DNA of 6,325 nt. Source: an uncultured beta proteobacterium (GTDB lineage: Bacteria > Pseudomonadota > Gammaproteobacteria > Burkholderiales > Rhodocyclaceae). Each line of letters opens with the position of its first letter. Positions within the stretch are counted from its first letter, which is position 1. The notes under the pieces were generated by a model. The model searched no databases, was not told the DNA's origin, and worked only from the letters and a program-made list of their open reading frames with translations. The translations under genes and the position numbers were made by a program. This document shows positions 1-6,325 of this stretch, in pieces. The DNA is taken from assembly GCA_903917505.1 (NCBI GenBank), contig CAIXAY010000247.1, forward strand, positions 1 through 6,325. The letters run 5' to 3'.

Positions 1-1
1 C

Positions 2-1555
2 ATCGCCGCGGCGAGAAAACCGACGCTCGACCGCCTGTTCGCCAACTACCCGAACATCACCCTGCGCGCGCACGGCACGGCGGTCGGCATGCCCTCCGAC
101 GACGACATGGGCAATTCCGAGGTCGGGCACAACGCGATGGGTGCCGGCCAGGTGTACAGCCAGGGCGCTTCGCTGGTCGCCGACGCGATCGCCTCGGGCG
201 CCATCTGGCAGGGCGAAACCTGGCGGCAAATCATCGCCGGCGCGAAAGCCGGCGCCAATGGCAAGCCGGGCAGCCTGCATTTCATCGGCCTCTTCTCCGA
301 CGGCAATGTGCACAGCCACCTCGATCACCTGAAGGCGATGGTGCTGCGCGCCAAGGAAGAGGGTGTCACCAAGGTACGCATTCATGCCTTGCTTGACGGG
401 CGCGACGTGCCGGAAACCAGCGCGCTCGACTATGTCGTTCCGTTCGAGGCATTCCTCGCGCAAGTGAGCGGCGATGGTTTCGACGCGCGCATCGCTTCGG
501 GCGGCGGTCGCATGAAAATCACCATGGACCGTTACGACGCCAACTGGAAGATGGTCGATCTCGGCTGGCATACCCACGTGCTCGGCGAAGGCGACCAGTT
601 CGAGAGCGCGTCAAAGGCGGTGACGGCATTGCGCCTGCGTTTCCCGGGAACGATAGATCAGGATCTGCCGCCTTTTGTCATCGCCAGCGAGGGTCGCCCG
701 GTCGGAACGATAGAAGACGGCGACTCGGTCGTCTTCTACAACTTCCGCGGCGATCGCGCGATCGAGATCACGCGCGCTTTCGAAGAAGAAAATTTCGACA
801 AGTTCGATCGCGTCCGCGTGCCCAAGGTGACTTATGCCGGCATGCTGCAGTACGACGGCGATCTCAAGCTGCCGAAGCGTTTTCTGGTCAATCCGCCGGT
901 CATTCTCGATACCTCGGGCGAGTGGTTCTCGAAAGCCGGGATCACCCAGTTCGCCTGCTCGGAAACGCAGAAGTTCGGGCACGTGACCTATTTCTGGAAC
1001 GGCAACCGTTCGAACAAATTCGAAGGCGAGACTTACCAGGAAGTTCCGAGCGACGTCGTGCCTTTCGAGCAGCGTCCGTGGATGAAGGCCGCCGAAATTG
1101 CCGACGCGATGATCGCGGCCTTGAAGAGCGGCAAGTACCGCACGCTGCGCTGCAATTTCGCCAACGGCGACATGGTCGGACACACCGGCAACTTTCGCGC
1201 CGCGACGATGGCTGTCGAAGCCGTCGACCTCGAAATCGCCCGCATTCTGCCGATCATCGACGCCATGGGCGGCGTTGCGCTGATCACCGCCGATCACGGC
1301 AACGCCGACGAAATGTACGAGATCGACAAGAAGACCAGGCTGCCGGCACAGAACGCCGACGGCTCGTTCAAGGCCAAGACGGCGCACACGCTAAATCCCG
1401 TTCCGCTCATACTTTATGATAATGTCACACACGGGAAGCTGGGTCTGAAGGCGAGCGCCACGGCCGGGCTTTCCAACCTGGCGGCGACGACGGCCAATTT
1501 GCTCGGCCTCGAGAAACATGCCAAGTGGGACGAGAGCCTGCTCGAAATCGAGTAG
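2..1555 (+). CDS. gpmI: 2,3-bisphosphoglycerate-independent phosphoglycerate mutase, 5'-truncated by the window edge
   Basis: This enzyme interconverts 3-phosphoglycerate and 2-phosphoglycerate in the cytoplasm, a step of glycolysis and gluconeogenesis. It belongs to the Mn-dependent alkaline-phosphatase superfamily and works through a phosphoserine. The frame is open from base 2; the ATG at 89 is internal, because homology (KPTLDRLF, around 17-40) lies upstream of it. The missing N-terminus should carry the first metal-binding Asp. Visible motifs are GNSEVGH, with the catalytic Ser at 116-118; NFRGDRA around 740-760; the HVTYFWNGNRSNKF segment around 980-1020; NGDMVGHTG, with metal Asp 1169-1171 and His 1181-1183; TADHGNAD, with Asp-His 1292-1297; and KTAHTLNPVP, with His 1385-1387. 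The 517 visible residues plus a few dozen missing fit the long (~550 aa) iPGM type with the MPSDDDMGNSEVGH signature. It ends at TAG 1553-1555. No frameshift or missing key residue is visible in the part present. Confidence 0.97.
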   Translation: MAAARKPTLDRLFANYPNITLRAHGTAVGMPSDDDMGNSEVGHNAMGAGQVYSQGASLVADAIASGAIWQGETWRQIIAGAKAGANGKPGSLHFIGLFSDGNVHSHLDHLKAMVLRAKEEGVTKVRIHALLDGRDVPETSALDYVVPFEAFLAQVSGDGFDARIASGGGRMKITMDRYDANWKMVDLGWHTHVLGEGDQFESASKAVTALRLRFPGTIDQDLPPFVIASEGRPVGTIEDGDSVVFYNFRGDRAIEITRAFEEENFDKFDRVRVPKVTYAGMLQYDGDLKLPKRFLVNPPVILDTSGEWFSKAGITQFACSETQKFGHVTYFWNGNRSNKFEGETYQEVPSDVVPFEQRPWMKAAEIADAMIAALKSGKYRTLRCNFANGDMVGHTGNFRAATMAVEAVDLEIARILPIIDAMGGVALITADHGNADEMYEIDKKTRLPAQNADGSFKAKTAHTLNPVPLILYDNVTHGKLGLKASATAGLSNLAATTANLLGLEKHAKWDESLLEIE

Positions 1556-1577
1556 TTCGAGGCGCGTGCTCGGCCCT

Positions 1578-1610
1578 CGCCGGGGGCAGGTCAAGGCGAG
1601 CCGGCGTTTT
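1578..1610 (+). terminator. Possible weak intrinsic terminator after gpmI
   Basis: CGCCGG (1578-1583) can pair with CCGGCG (1601-1606), and TTTT follows at 1607-1610. The loop is long (17 nt), the stem only 6 bp and the T-run short, and an alternative CTCGCC/GGCGAG pairing (1576-1581 with 1595-1600) competes. The location, 22 bases after the gpmI stop and before the next start, is what a terminator would have. The structure itself is weak. Confidence 0.25.
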
Positions 1611-1667
1611 CGGGAACAGGCGTCGGTGTGGCGGGTCAGAACGGTCCCCGACGGCAATGTTCGCGGC

Positions 1668-1672
1668 GGAGG
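1668..1672 (+). promoter_or_regulatory. Shine-Dalgarno GGAGG deciding a TTG start
   Basis: GGAGG at 1668-1672 sits 6 bases before TTG 1679-1681. From that TTG the DUF2817-like homology begins after only a few residues (LDGDAFFSDDY). There is no ATG in this frame at the right place, so the ribosome site fixes TTG as the original start. The GTG at 1628 in the same frame has no such support, and the residues after it are Arg-rich and not protein-family-like. Confidence 0.55.
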
Positions 1673-1678
1673 CGACGA

Positions 1679-1855
1679 TTGGACGGCGACGCTTTCTTTT
1701 CCGACGACTACGGCAGCGCCCGCGATCGCTTTCGCGCGGCGATCGGCCGCCTGGGCGTTCCGCTCGAGTCGCACGTCATTGCCGCGACCGGGCCGCGCGG
1801 CGAAGCGCTGAGCATTGACGCCGCAACCCTGGGGCCGCCGCAAAGCCGCCGCGCG
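1679..1855 (+). pseudogene. N-terminal fragment of a DUF2817 (M14-peptidase-like) protein
   Basis: About 59 codons resemble the start of DUF2817 proteins, which are related to zinc carboxypeptidases of the M14 type. The resemblance lies in FFSDDYGSARDRFRAA (residues 6-21), then LESH (29-32), GPRGEAL (38-44), a strand leading to ID (46-47), and LGP (51-53). Full-length members are several hundred residues and carry their zinc-binding His and Glu downstream of this point. None of that follows here. After about residue 59 the frame becomes Arg/Gly/Pro-rich nonsense and runs to a stop at 2444-2446, because it is reading an exporter gene out of frame. The 5' end looks intact (GGAGG site, TTG start), so this is a gene cut at its 3' side rather than a random ORF. 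Family assignment is from pattern memory on a short segment and is moderate. The fragment cannot have peptidase activity. Confidence 0.55.
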
Positions 1856-3260
1856 TTCCGCGTTTTCAAAGCTCTTCCTTCCGGGCGCGCTGGCGATGGC
1901 CGCCAATGCCTCGGGCTTCCTGGTCATCCTGTTCATCGAAATCGAAATCGTTCGCGAATTCGCGATCACGGCAAGCCTTGGCGTCTTGTTGATGCTCCTG
2001 GCCAACAAGATCCTGTTGCCCATTTTCTTGTCCGGCGCGATTCTCTCGCGCCGCGCCGCCGTGGCCGTCGGTCTGCACGAGGCGTCGACGTGGCGCGGCC
2101 TCGCCGGCCTGGCCGACCGGCGGCGCGCGGCCCGGGTCTCGATCGCGGCGTCCGCCGTCCTGGCCATGGCCTGCTGGCAAGCGGGCGAAATGAAGGTGGG
2201 CGATTTCGGCCGCGGCCTGCCCGAATTGCGCGAAGCTTCCCCTTACAACGTGGATACGGCGGTTGTCACGCGCAATTTTTCGATCGGCGCCGATATGCTG
2301 ACCATTGTGGTGCAGACGCACGGGCTGGCATCGGCGTGCCAGGATTACGAGGCGATGCGCGCGATCGATCGCTTTGGCGAACAAATGCGCGCGGTCGACG
2401 GCGTGCAGTCGGTGATCTCGCTGACCCAGGTGGCAAAACGGGTTAACGTCGCGCTCAACCAGGGCAATCTGAAGTGGTACGGACTGCCGAGCGATCCGCG
2501 CGCCCTTGCCGAAGCCCTGCGTCCGCTTGGCCGGCACAGCCCGCTCTTGAATTACGATTGCAGCGCGATGCAGATCATCGTCTCGATGGAAGATCATCTG
2601 GCCGATTCCATCAGCGGGGCGGTCAGCGCCGCGAAAGCCTTGGCGGCGCAACAGCGCAGCCCGAGCCTCGAGTTCAAATTGGCCGGCGGCAACGTCGGCA
2701 TCATGGCGGCGACCAACGAAGCCATAGCGGCAGCCGAAAACAAGATGCTGGTCGCGCTCTTCGCATCGATCTCGCTGTTTTGCCTGCTCGCATTTCGCAG
2801 TATCGGCGCCACGCTTTGCATCGTCCTGCCGCTCGCGCTCGCCGCGCTGCTGTGCAAGGCTTTCATGGCCACTTTCGGCATCGGGCTCAAGCTATCGACG
2901 CTGCCGGTCATCGCCTTCGGGATCGGCATCGGCGTCGATTATGGGATCTATCTCTATGGGCACATGCAGACGCAATTGCGCTCCGGCACGACATTGCACA
3001 CTGCCCTGGCCGACGCCCTGCGCCAGCGCGGCAGCGCAATTGCCTTCACGGCGCTGACCATGGCCGCGGGCGTTGCGCTGTGGGCATGCGCACAACTCAA
3101 ATTGCAGGCCGACATGGGTATTCTATTGGCCTTCATGTTCGTGATCAGCCTGGCCGGCGCGCTGATACTGCTGCCGGCGCTGGGCGCATGGATCCTGCGC
3201 GCGCCACGCCTTGCAATTAAATGCCGGCTCGACCCTCTTAAGGAAGACGACAAGCCTTGA
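1842..3260 (+). pseudogene. C-terminal part of an RND/MMPL-family exporter, N-terminus lost
   Basis: The frame encodes roughly the last 470 residues of an inner-membrane RND-superfamily (MMPL/HAE3-like) exporter, normally about 800 residues or more with 12 membrane helices and two periplasmic loops. Residues below are counted from TTG 1815. Two helices that end the first half come first (20-41 and 49-73). They are followed by a cytoplasmic linker, a helix (106-121), the second periplasmic region (about 122-308) starting with a VGDFGRGLPELR motif, and then five helices (about 310-460). The RND signature GIGIGVDY is at 369-376. The first helices and first periplasmic loop are absent. In this frame a TGA at 1809-1811 leaves no room for them. 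The only upstream start is TTG 1815, inside the DUF2817 remnant; the first ATG is 1896. It ends at TGA 3258-3260. Without its first half it should not transport. Weak translation from TTG 1815 or ATG 1896 remains possible. Confidence 0.8.
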
Positions 3261-3369
3261 ACTGCAATTAAGCATGGATTGCCGGCGCACGATGGATGAA
3301 CAGGACGCTGCCTGCTGAAAGGAATTCTGATTCAGACCCTTCGGGACAGTCTTGGCGCATTGCTCTTGC

Positions 3370-3374
3370 GAGGA
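3370..3374 (+). promoter_or_regulatory. Shine-Dalgarno GAGGA for the glycosyltransferase gene
   Basis: GAGGA at 3370-3374 lies 7 bases before ATG 3382. It decides the start, since the frame is also open upstream to a TTG at 3352 that has no comparable site and would add ten residues not typical of a GT-B N-terminus. In the 121 bases between the exporter stop and this ATG I see no convincing promoter or terminator, only a 9-base repeat TGCAATTAA at 3212-3220 and 3263-3271. Confidence 0.65.
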
Positions 3375-3381
3375 TCGTTCA

Positions 3382-5178
3382 ATGAAACGGAAACTCATCT
3401 TCTTTCCTTTCGATCTACTCTCCCACTACATGCGCTGCATGCAGTTAGCGGACGCGGTGAAAGAGGAATTCAACATCCTCATCGCTGCCTCGGCCGATCC
3501 GAGAGTCAACCGGACGGTTGGTGAGCGCGGCTTCGCGATCGTCGAATGTAAAACCATCGATGCGGCCCGGATGTCGCTGATGGAAAGCCGGCTCGATCAC
3601 TCCTGGCTCAGGCAGGAAGAGCTTGAACCGATCTTCCTCGATCAGGTCAGAGTGCTGCGCGAGCACAGACCGTATCTCGTGATTAGCGATTTCTCCATCA
3701 CCCTGGCGATGGCCGCCGAATATGCGCAGACGACTTGCTATGCATTGACGATTGCGCACCTGTCGCACTACAGCCGGCTGGCGCGCAAAGGCCCGGAGTT
3801 CCATCCGGGCATCAGGCTCGCCAGGAAGCTGCATTGCCCGGCCTGGATGCTGCGGCTGCTGACGGCGGCCGGGGAGCGCCTGGAGTTTCGCCTGATGCAC
3901 AAGGGCCTTGCGCGTATTCGGAAAAAGTATTCGCTGGCGTCGCGCAAGGACTATTTCGACGAATTGCAGGCGGAACAGAACCTGATCACCGATATCGAGG
4001 ATTTTTCGCCGATGCGGGGCCTGCTCGGCAACTATACCTACGTCGGCCCCGTATACCATCAGCATCCAGGGTCGGAAGACGATCTTTTGTCCCGGCTGGA
4101 TCCGGAAAAACGAACGATCTTCGTCAGCCTGGGCACCTTCTGGAGCAGCGACAGCCTCTATGCCCTGTTCAACGATCCGCTATTTCGCGACTACAACATC
4201 GTGATCGCCGGCAAGCCCGGCATCGCGCTGGCGCCCGAGATCATCAACAAGTCCTTCGTCAACCTCGATGCGGTCTTGCCGCACACCGACCTGCTGGTCT
4301 GCCATGGCGGCGACGCAACCGTCTATCAAAGTCTTGCGCACAGCGTCCCGCTGCTCGGCCTCGCATTCCATGGCGAACAAACCTGGAGTCTGCAACGGGT
4401 TGCCCTGCTGCGTTTCGGCGAAGAAATCCAATTACCGATGACCGCCCTGCAAATGCACAGGAAAGCGCACTACTGGACGGAAAAGAAACAGCGGGAAAAC
4501 GTGCGCTTTCAGGCCTTCGCGGAAAAAATCAGCCTGAAAAGCACGCAGCGCCGTTTCCGCGAAACGCTGCTGCATCTGAATCAGCGGACCTTCTGCTCGT
4601 TTTGCCGGCGCGGAACGCTGGAAAGCAGCAATGAAATTGCCAATGTCCCGAGCGATGTCCAGCGCTACCAGAACGAATACTCGACGGTCTGGCGCTGCGA
4701 AGCCTGCGGCTCCATTCACTCGGTGCGGATCATGGATCTCGAGAAATACTACGAAGACTATCCCTTTGATCAGATCGGGAACAATCATTTCGTCGAACAT
4801 GCGCTGCGCAATCTGGTGAAGATCGTCAAAAGCTATGGGGTCGGCGCGGATTCGGCTATCCTTTTCAGCGGCGCGCTCGCCGCGGTGGCGCACGAGGTGT
4901 TCAGGCGCTGCGGTCTGCCGTCCTTTGATATTCTTCCGCGCCCGACCGCCCCCGAAGGGCCATGGATTTTCCCGGAAAAACGCTACGACTTCATTATGCT
5001 AATTGATTGTCTGGACCGGGTGGACAATCCGTTCTTGTTTCTGAAGGGAGTGGCCGGGTGTCTTGAGTCAGGGGGGCGAGTATTGATTCAATCTCCAGAC
5101 GCGTCGCGAGTCAATCTCAAGCGACTGATGGTCTTCAGGCATGAACTGCATCAGCCTTACCGTCTGCACCTGTACTAA
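3382..5178 (+). CDS. GT-B glycosyltransferase fused to zinc-ribbon and methyltransferase-like domain, cut by a premature TAA
   Basis: The 598-residue product begins with a GT1/UGT-like glycosyltransferase that would move a sugar from a nucleotide-sugar donor to an unknown acceptor. After the MKRKLIFFPF strand comes a Ser-His pair with the putative catalytic His15. VISD with Asp103 follows, then FVSLGTF (247-253) opening the C-terminal Rossmann half. The donor-binding region is HGGDATVYQSL (308-318), closing with Glu332-Gln333 where relatives have DQ. From about 400 there is a CxxC pair (Cys405/408) and a second pair (Cys439/442), a zinc-ribbon-like module, then a class I methyltransferase-like domain (about 450 on). 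That domain lacks a normal SAM motif: where the paralogue at 5624 has DYGCSKG this one has FSGALAA (495-501), and DVIEH is DCLDR. TAA is codon 599, and homology resumes in the same frame to 5523. The glycosyltransferase part looks whole and could act alone. The substrate is unknown. Confidence 0.85.
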   Translation: MKRKLIFFPFDLLSHYMRCMQLADAVKEEFNILIAASADPRVNRTVGERGFAIVECKTIDAARMSLMESRLDHSWLRQEELEPIFLDQVRVLREHRPYLVISDFSITLAMAAEYAQTTCYALTIAHLSHYSRLARKGPEFHPGIRLARKLHCPAWMLRLLTAAGERLEFRLMHKGLARIRKKYSLASRKDYFDELQAEQNLITDIEDFSPMRGLLGNYTYVGPVYHQHPGSEDDLLSRLDPEKRTIFVSLGTFWSSDSLYALFNDPLFRDYNIVIAGKPGIALAPEIINKSFVNLDAVLPHTDLLVCHGGDATVYQSLAHSVPLLGLAFHGEQTWSLQRVALLRFGEEIQLPMTALQMHRKAHYWTEKKQRENVRFQAFAEKISLKSTQRRFRETLLHLNQRTFCSFCRRGTLESSNEIANVPSDVQRYQNEYSTVWRCEACGSIHSVRIMDLEKYYEDYPFDQIGNNHFVEHALRNLVKIVKSYGVGADSAILFSGALAAVAHEVFRRCGLPSFDILPRPTAPEGPWIFPEKRYDFIMLIDCLDRVDNPFLFLKGVAGCLESGGRVLIQSPDASRVNLKRLMVFRHELHQPYRLHLY

Positions 5179-5523
5179 AAGATCACGCTGCTTCGTCTGG
5201 CCAAGACCGCGGGCTTTGAACTGGTCGATTACCAATGCCGACATTTCTGGGACACGCTTTATCCATTTGTAAATCAACGCCTGATCCATTCGCTCGACCG
5301 GTTTACCGACGGGTCTGTGGACGCCACGGTCTCTTTGCCCGAGTTGAAATTCACCCGCTGGTGGAATGTCCCGGTGATCCTCTTCGCGGGATTCTTCGGT
5401 GGAATCTTCCGCAAAAAGTCGACAATGCTCACCGTTCTCGAGTACCCGTTAGATCTGTCCGTTGCCGGCATCAATGCGGAGACCGACAAGTCGGACACCA
5501 GAGAACTCATGGTGGTGGCATGA
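5179..5523 (+). pseudogene. Severed C-terminal tail of the methyltransferase-like domain
   Basis: The frame of the preceding gene stays open for 114 codons after the TAA at 5176-5178 and ends at TGA 5521-5523. The residues continue a methyltransferase fold without a gap. PYRLHLY, then the stop, then KITLLRLAKTAGFEL aligns with PYHIHIFAQQALANLFRKHGLEE of the downstream paralogue, and the stop falls exactly on an Ala of that protein. A hydrophobic patch (VPVILFAGFFGGIF) lies around 5371-5412. No start codon with a ribosome site is evident right after the TAA; the ATG at 5428 is late. The tail is therefore probably untranslated unless the TAA is read through or is a sequencing error. If read through, the whole protein would be 713 residues. 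Confidence 0.75.
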
Positions 5524-5624
5524 TGGAACACCGCTTGTGTTCTATCTCTGCGATCGGGTTTCCGCGGCTCTGGTGGCGTGGGACCATGAGGGTAGCGGTC
5601 AGGCCAAGCTCGGCTTGCCTCTGA
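5520..5624 (+). CDS. Possible 34-residue coupling ORF between the two methyltransferase-module genes
   Basis: ATG 5520-5522 overlaps the TGA of the composite gene as ATGA, a second ATG follows immediately, and GGTGGTGG at 5511-5518 could serve weakly in ribosome binding. The ORF stops at TGA 5622-5624, which overlaps the next start as TGATG. The peptide (MMEHRLCSIS..., ending SSACL) resembles nothing I know, so the evidence is the two overlaps only. An alternative is that this is no gene: the next frame over (5522-5623, LVFYLCDRVSAALVAW...) also reads plausibly and joins the downstream methyltransferase without a stop. In that case a one-base frameshift near 5523-5540 would have split an N-terminal extension. 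Confidence 0.25.
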   Translation: MMEHRLCSISAIGFPRLWWRGTMRVAVRPSSACL

Positions 5625-6325
5625 TGGACAGCGCACTTGGGCAATGTCCGATCTGCCTCGTGCGCGAAGTGCCCGCGGAGATCCTGCGGGTACGATGCAA
5701 TGTCAGGCGGTTTCGCGACCGGACTTTCTTTGTTTGGCGCTGCGCCGGATGCCTATCCTTGCATTGCGAGAAGGTCGAAAATCTGGCCGCCTATTACGAT
5801 GACTACCCGATCAGAAACCAGGAGCTCGATTATTTTCTGCGCGCCTGGTATCGAGTCATTCTGCAGCGTCTCGTCCAGGCGGGCCTCGAGAAACGGCACC
5901 GCATCCTCGACTACGGTTGCAGCAAAGGCCTGTTCATCCTATATCTCAGGCAACATGGCTATTTGAATTGCTTCGGCTACGATCCCTATGTGGTTTGCTT
6001 CAGTTCGACCGAAGTCCTCTCGGCCAAGTACGATTTCGTCATCAGTCTCGATGTCATCGAGCATGACGAAAGCCCGCACGAATTCCTGGCGCGGCTCATC
6101 TCCCTGCTCAATCCTCGCGGCCGCCTGTGCATCGAAACACCAAACGCGGAAGGTATCGTGCTGGCCGACAGCGAAGAGTATCTGCATGCCCTCCACGTGC
6201 CTTACCACATCCATATCTTTGCGCAGCAAGCGCTGGCGAATCTGTTCCGCAAGCACGGGCTTGAAGAGATCGCTGTCTATAAGCGTTGGTATATGGATTC
6301 TTGGCTTCCGGGAACGGCGCGGAGC
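5624..6325 (+). CDS. Zinc-ribbon class I SAM-dependent methyltransferase, 3'-truncated by the window edge
   Basis: The frame stays open for 234 codons to the right edge with no stop. A CxxC pair (Cys8/11) and a second pair (Cys40/43) form a zinc-ribbon-like module, followed by AAYYDDYP (55-62) and a class I methyltransferase domain. Motif I is ILDYGCSKG (94-102), the acidic residue binding the SAM ribose is likely Asp120 (GYDPY), and the later motif is DVIEH (143-147), with LNPRGRLCIETPN (162-174) after it. HVPYHIHIF and WYMDSWLPG further on match my memory of a family of small-molecule or sugar methyltransferases. The protein is a paralogue of the C-terminal part of the gene upstream and is catalytically intact as far as seen. 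ATG 5624 is chosen because homologous proteins start just before the first CxxC and because it overlaps the upstream stop (TGATG). It has no clear Shine-Dalgarno site, so translational coupling is likely. GTG 5537 is an alternative start. The acceptor cannot be told from sequence; the glycosyltransferase next door suggests a sugar or glycoside. Confidence 0.88.
   Translation, partial: MDSALGQCPICLVREVPAEILRVRCNVRRFRDRTFFVWRCAGCLSLHCEKVENLAAYYDDYPIRNQELDYFLRAWYRVILQRLVQAGLEKRHRILDYGCSKGLFILYLRQHGYLNCFGYDPYVVCFSSTEVLSAKYDFVISLDVIEHDESPHEFLARLISLLNPRGRLCIETPNAEGIVLADSEEYLHALHVPYHIHIFAQQALANLFRKHGLEEIAVYKRWYMDSWLPGTARS

Noticed and set aside
751..764. Perfect 14-base palindrome CGATCGCGCGATCG.
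   Set aside because: It lies inside the conserved NFRGDRAIE coding motif of gpmI and is explained by codon choice in a GC-rich gene.
611..1387. Long minus-strand open frame of 258 codons opposite gpmI.
   Set aside because: It is a shadow of the gpmI coding frame, with low-complexity residues and no recognisable family. GC-rich codon bias commonly opens such frames.
185..1729. Three GCGATCGC octamers (185-192, 750-757, 1722-1729) resembling the cyanobacterial HIP1 repeat.
   Set aside because: Only three in 6.3 kb of GC-rich DNA, all in coding DNA rich in Asp/Arg/Ile codons, and the proteins do not look cyanobacterial.
1952..1965. Perfect 14-base palindrome TCGCGAATTCGCGA, operator-like.
   Set aside because: It lies within the coding sequence of a conserved exporter membrane segment (VREFAIT), with no promoter nearby and no second copy.
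1866..2651. Long minus-strand open frame of 261 codons opposite the exporter remnant.
   Set aside because: Composition is rich in Arg, Gly and His with no membrane or domain pattern, while the plus strand shows clear RND motifs.
3212..3271. Direct repeat TGCAATTAA (3212-3220 and 3263-3271), each with GCCGGC and GCATGGAT nearby.
   Set aside because: Only two short copies, one inside the exporter's last codons, with no inverted ends or target-site pattern. Probably chance.
3735..4634. Plus-strand open frame of 299 codons overlapping the glycosyltransferase in another frame.
   Set aside because: The sequence is Arg/Ala/Pro-rich and lacks domain features. The true frame carries the GT-B motifs and the ribosome site.
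5176..5178. Recoding of the TAA as an amino acid (selenocysteine, pyrrolysine or an altered code).
   Set aside because: Selenocysteine uses TGA and pyrrolysine TAG, and the other genes here end normally at TAG, TGA and similar stops. A simple nonsense change or base error is more likely.
5637..5966. Plus-strand open frame of 109 codons overlapping the last methyltransferase.
   Set aside because: The alternative frame from ATG 5624 stays open to the window edge and carries the CxxC and SAM motifs; this one has no family resemblance.

Overview
The window is a GC-rich bacterial stretch in which every supported gene lies on the + strand. The long (about 550-residue) iPGM type and the RND/MMPL exporter relative suggest a proteobacterium, perhaps a betaproteobacterium. 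That placement comes from recalled family resemblance only and is low confidence.

Layout: (1) Bases 2-1555 hold most of a cofactor-independent phosphoglycerate mutase (gpmI), a glycolysis/gluconeogenesis enzyme whose first few dozen codons lie left of the window. (2) Bases 1679-3260 look like a scar. The N-terminal ~59 codons of a DUF2817 (M14-peptidase-like) gene, with a good ribosome binding site and a TTG start, run directly and out of frame into the C-terminal ~470 codons of an RND/MMPL exporter. One deletion between two co-directional genes, or an assembly misjoin, would explain this. (3) Bases 3382-5523 hold a large composite gene: a GT-B (GT1/UGT-like) glycosyltransferase, a four-cysteine zinc-ribbon-like segment and a class I methyltransferase-like domain. 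An in-frame TAA at 5176-5178 interrupts it, and homology to a methyltransferase continues in the same frame to a TGA at 5521-5523. (4) Bases 5624-6325 (running off the right edge) encode a stand-alone paralogue of that zinc-ribbon/methyltransferase module, with intact SAM-binding motifs. A 34-codon ORF (5520-5624) lies between the two; its start overlaps the end of the composite gene (ATGA) and its stop overlaps the next start (TGATG).

The right half reads as a glycan or glycoside tailoring locus: a sugar transfer enzyme plus a methyltransferase. The methyltransferase-like half of the fused protein has lost its SAM-binding signature while its stand-alone neighbour keeps it. This fits either an accessory, non-catalytic role for the fused copy or gene decay. 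The left half is housekeeping plus broken genes. No RNA gene, CRISPR array, insertion sequence or attachment site was recognised. No stretch longer than about 125 bases lies outside genes or gene remnants.
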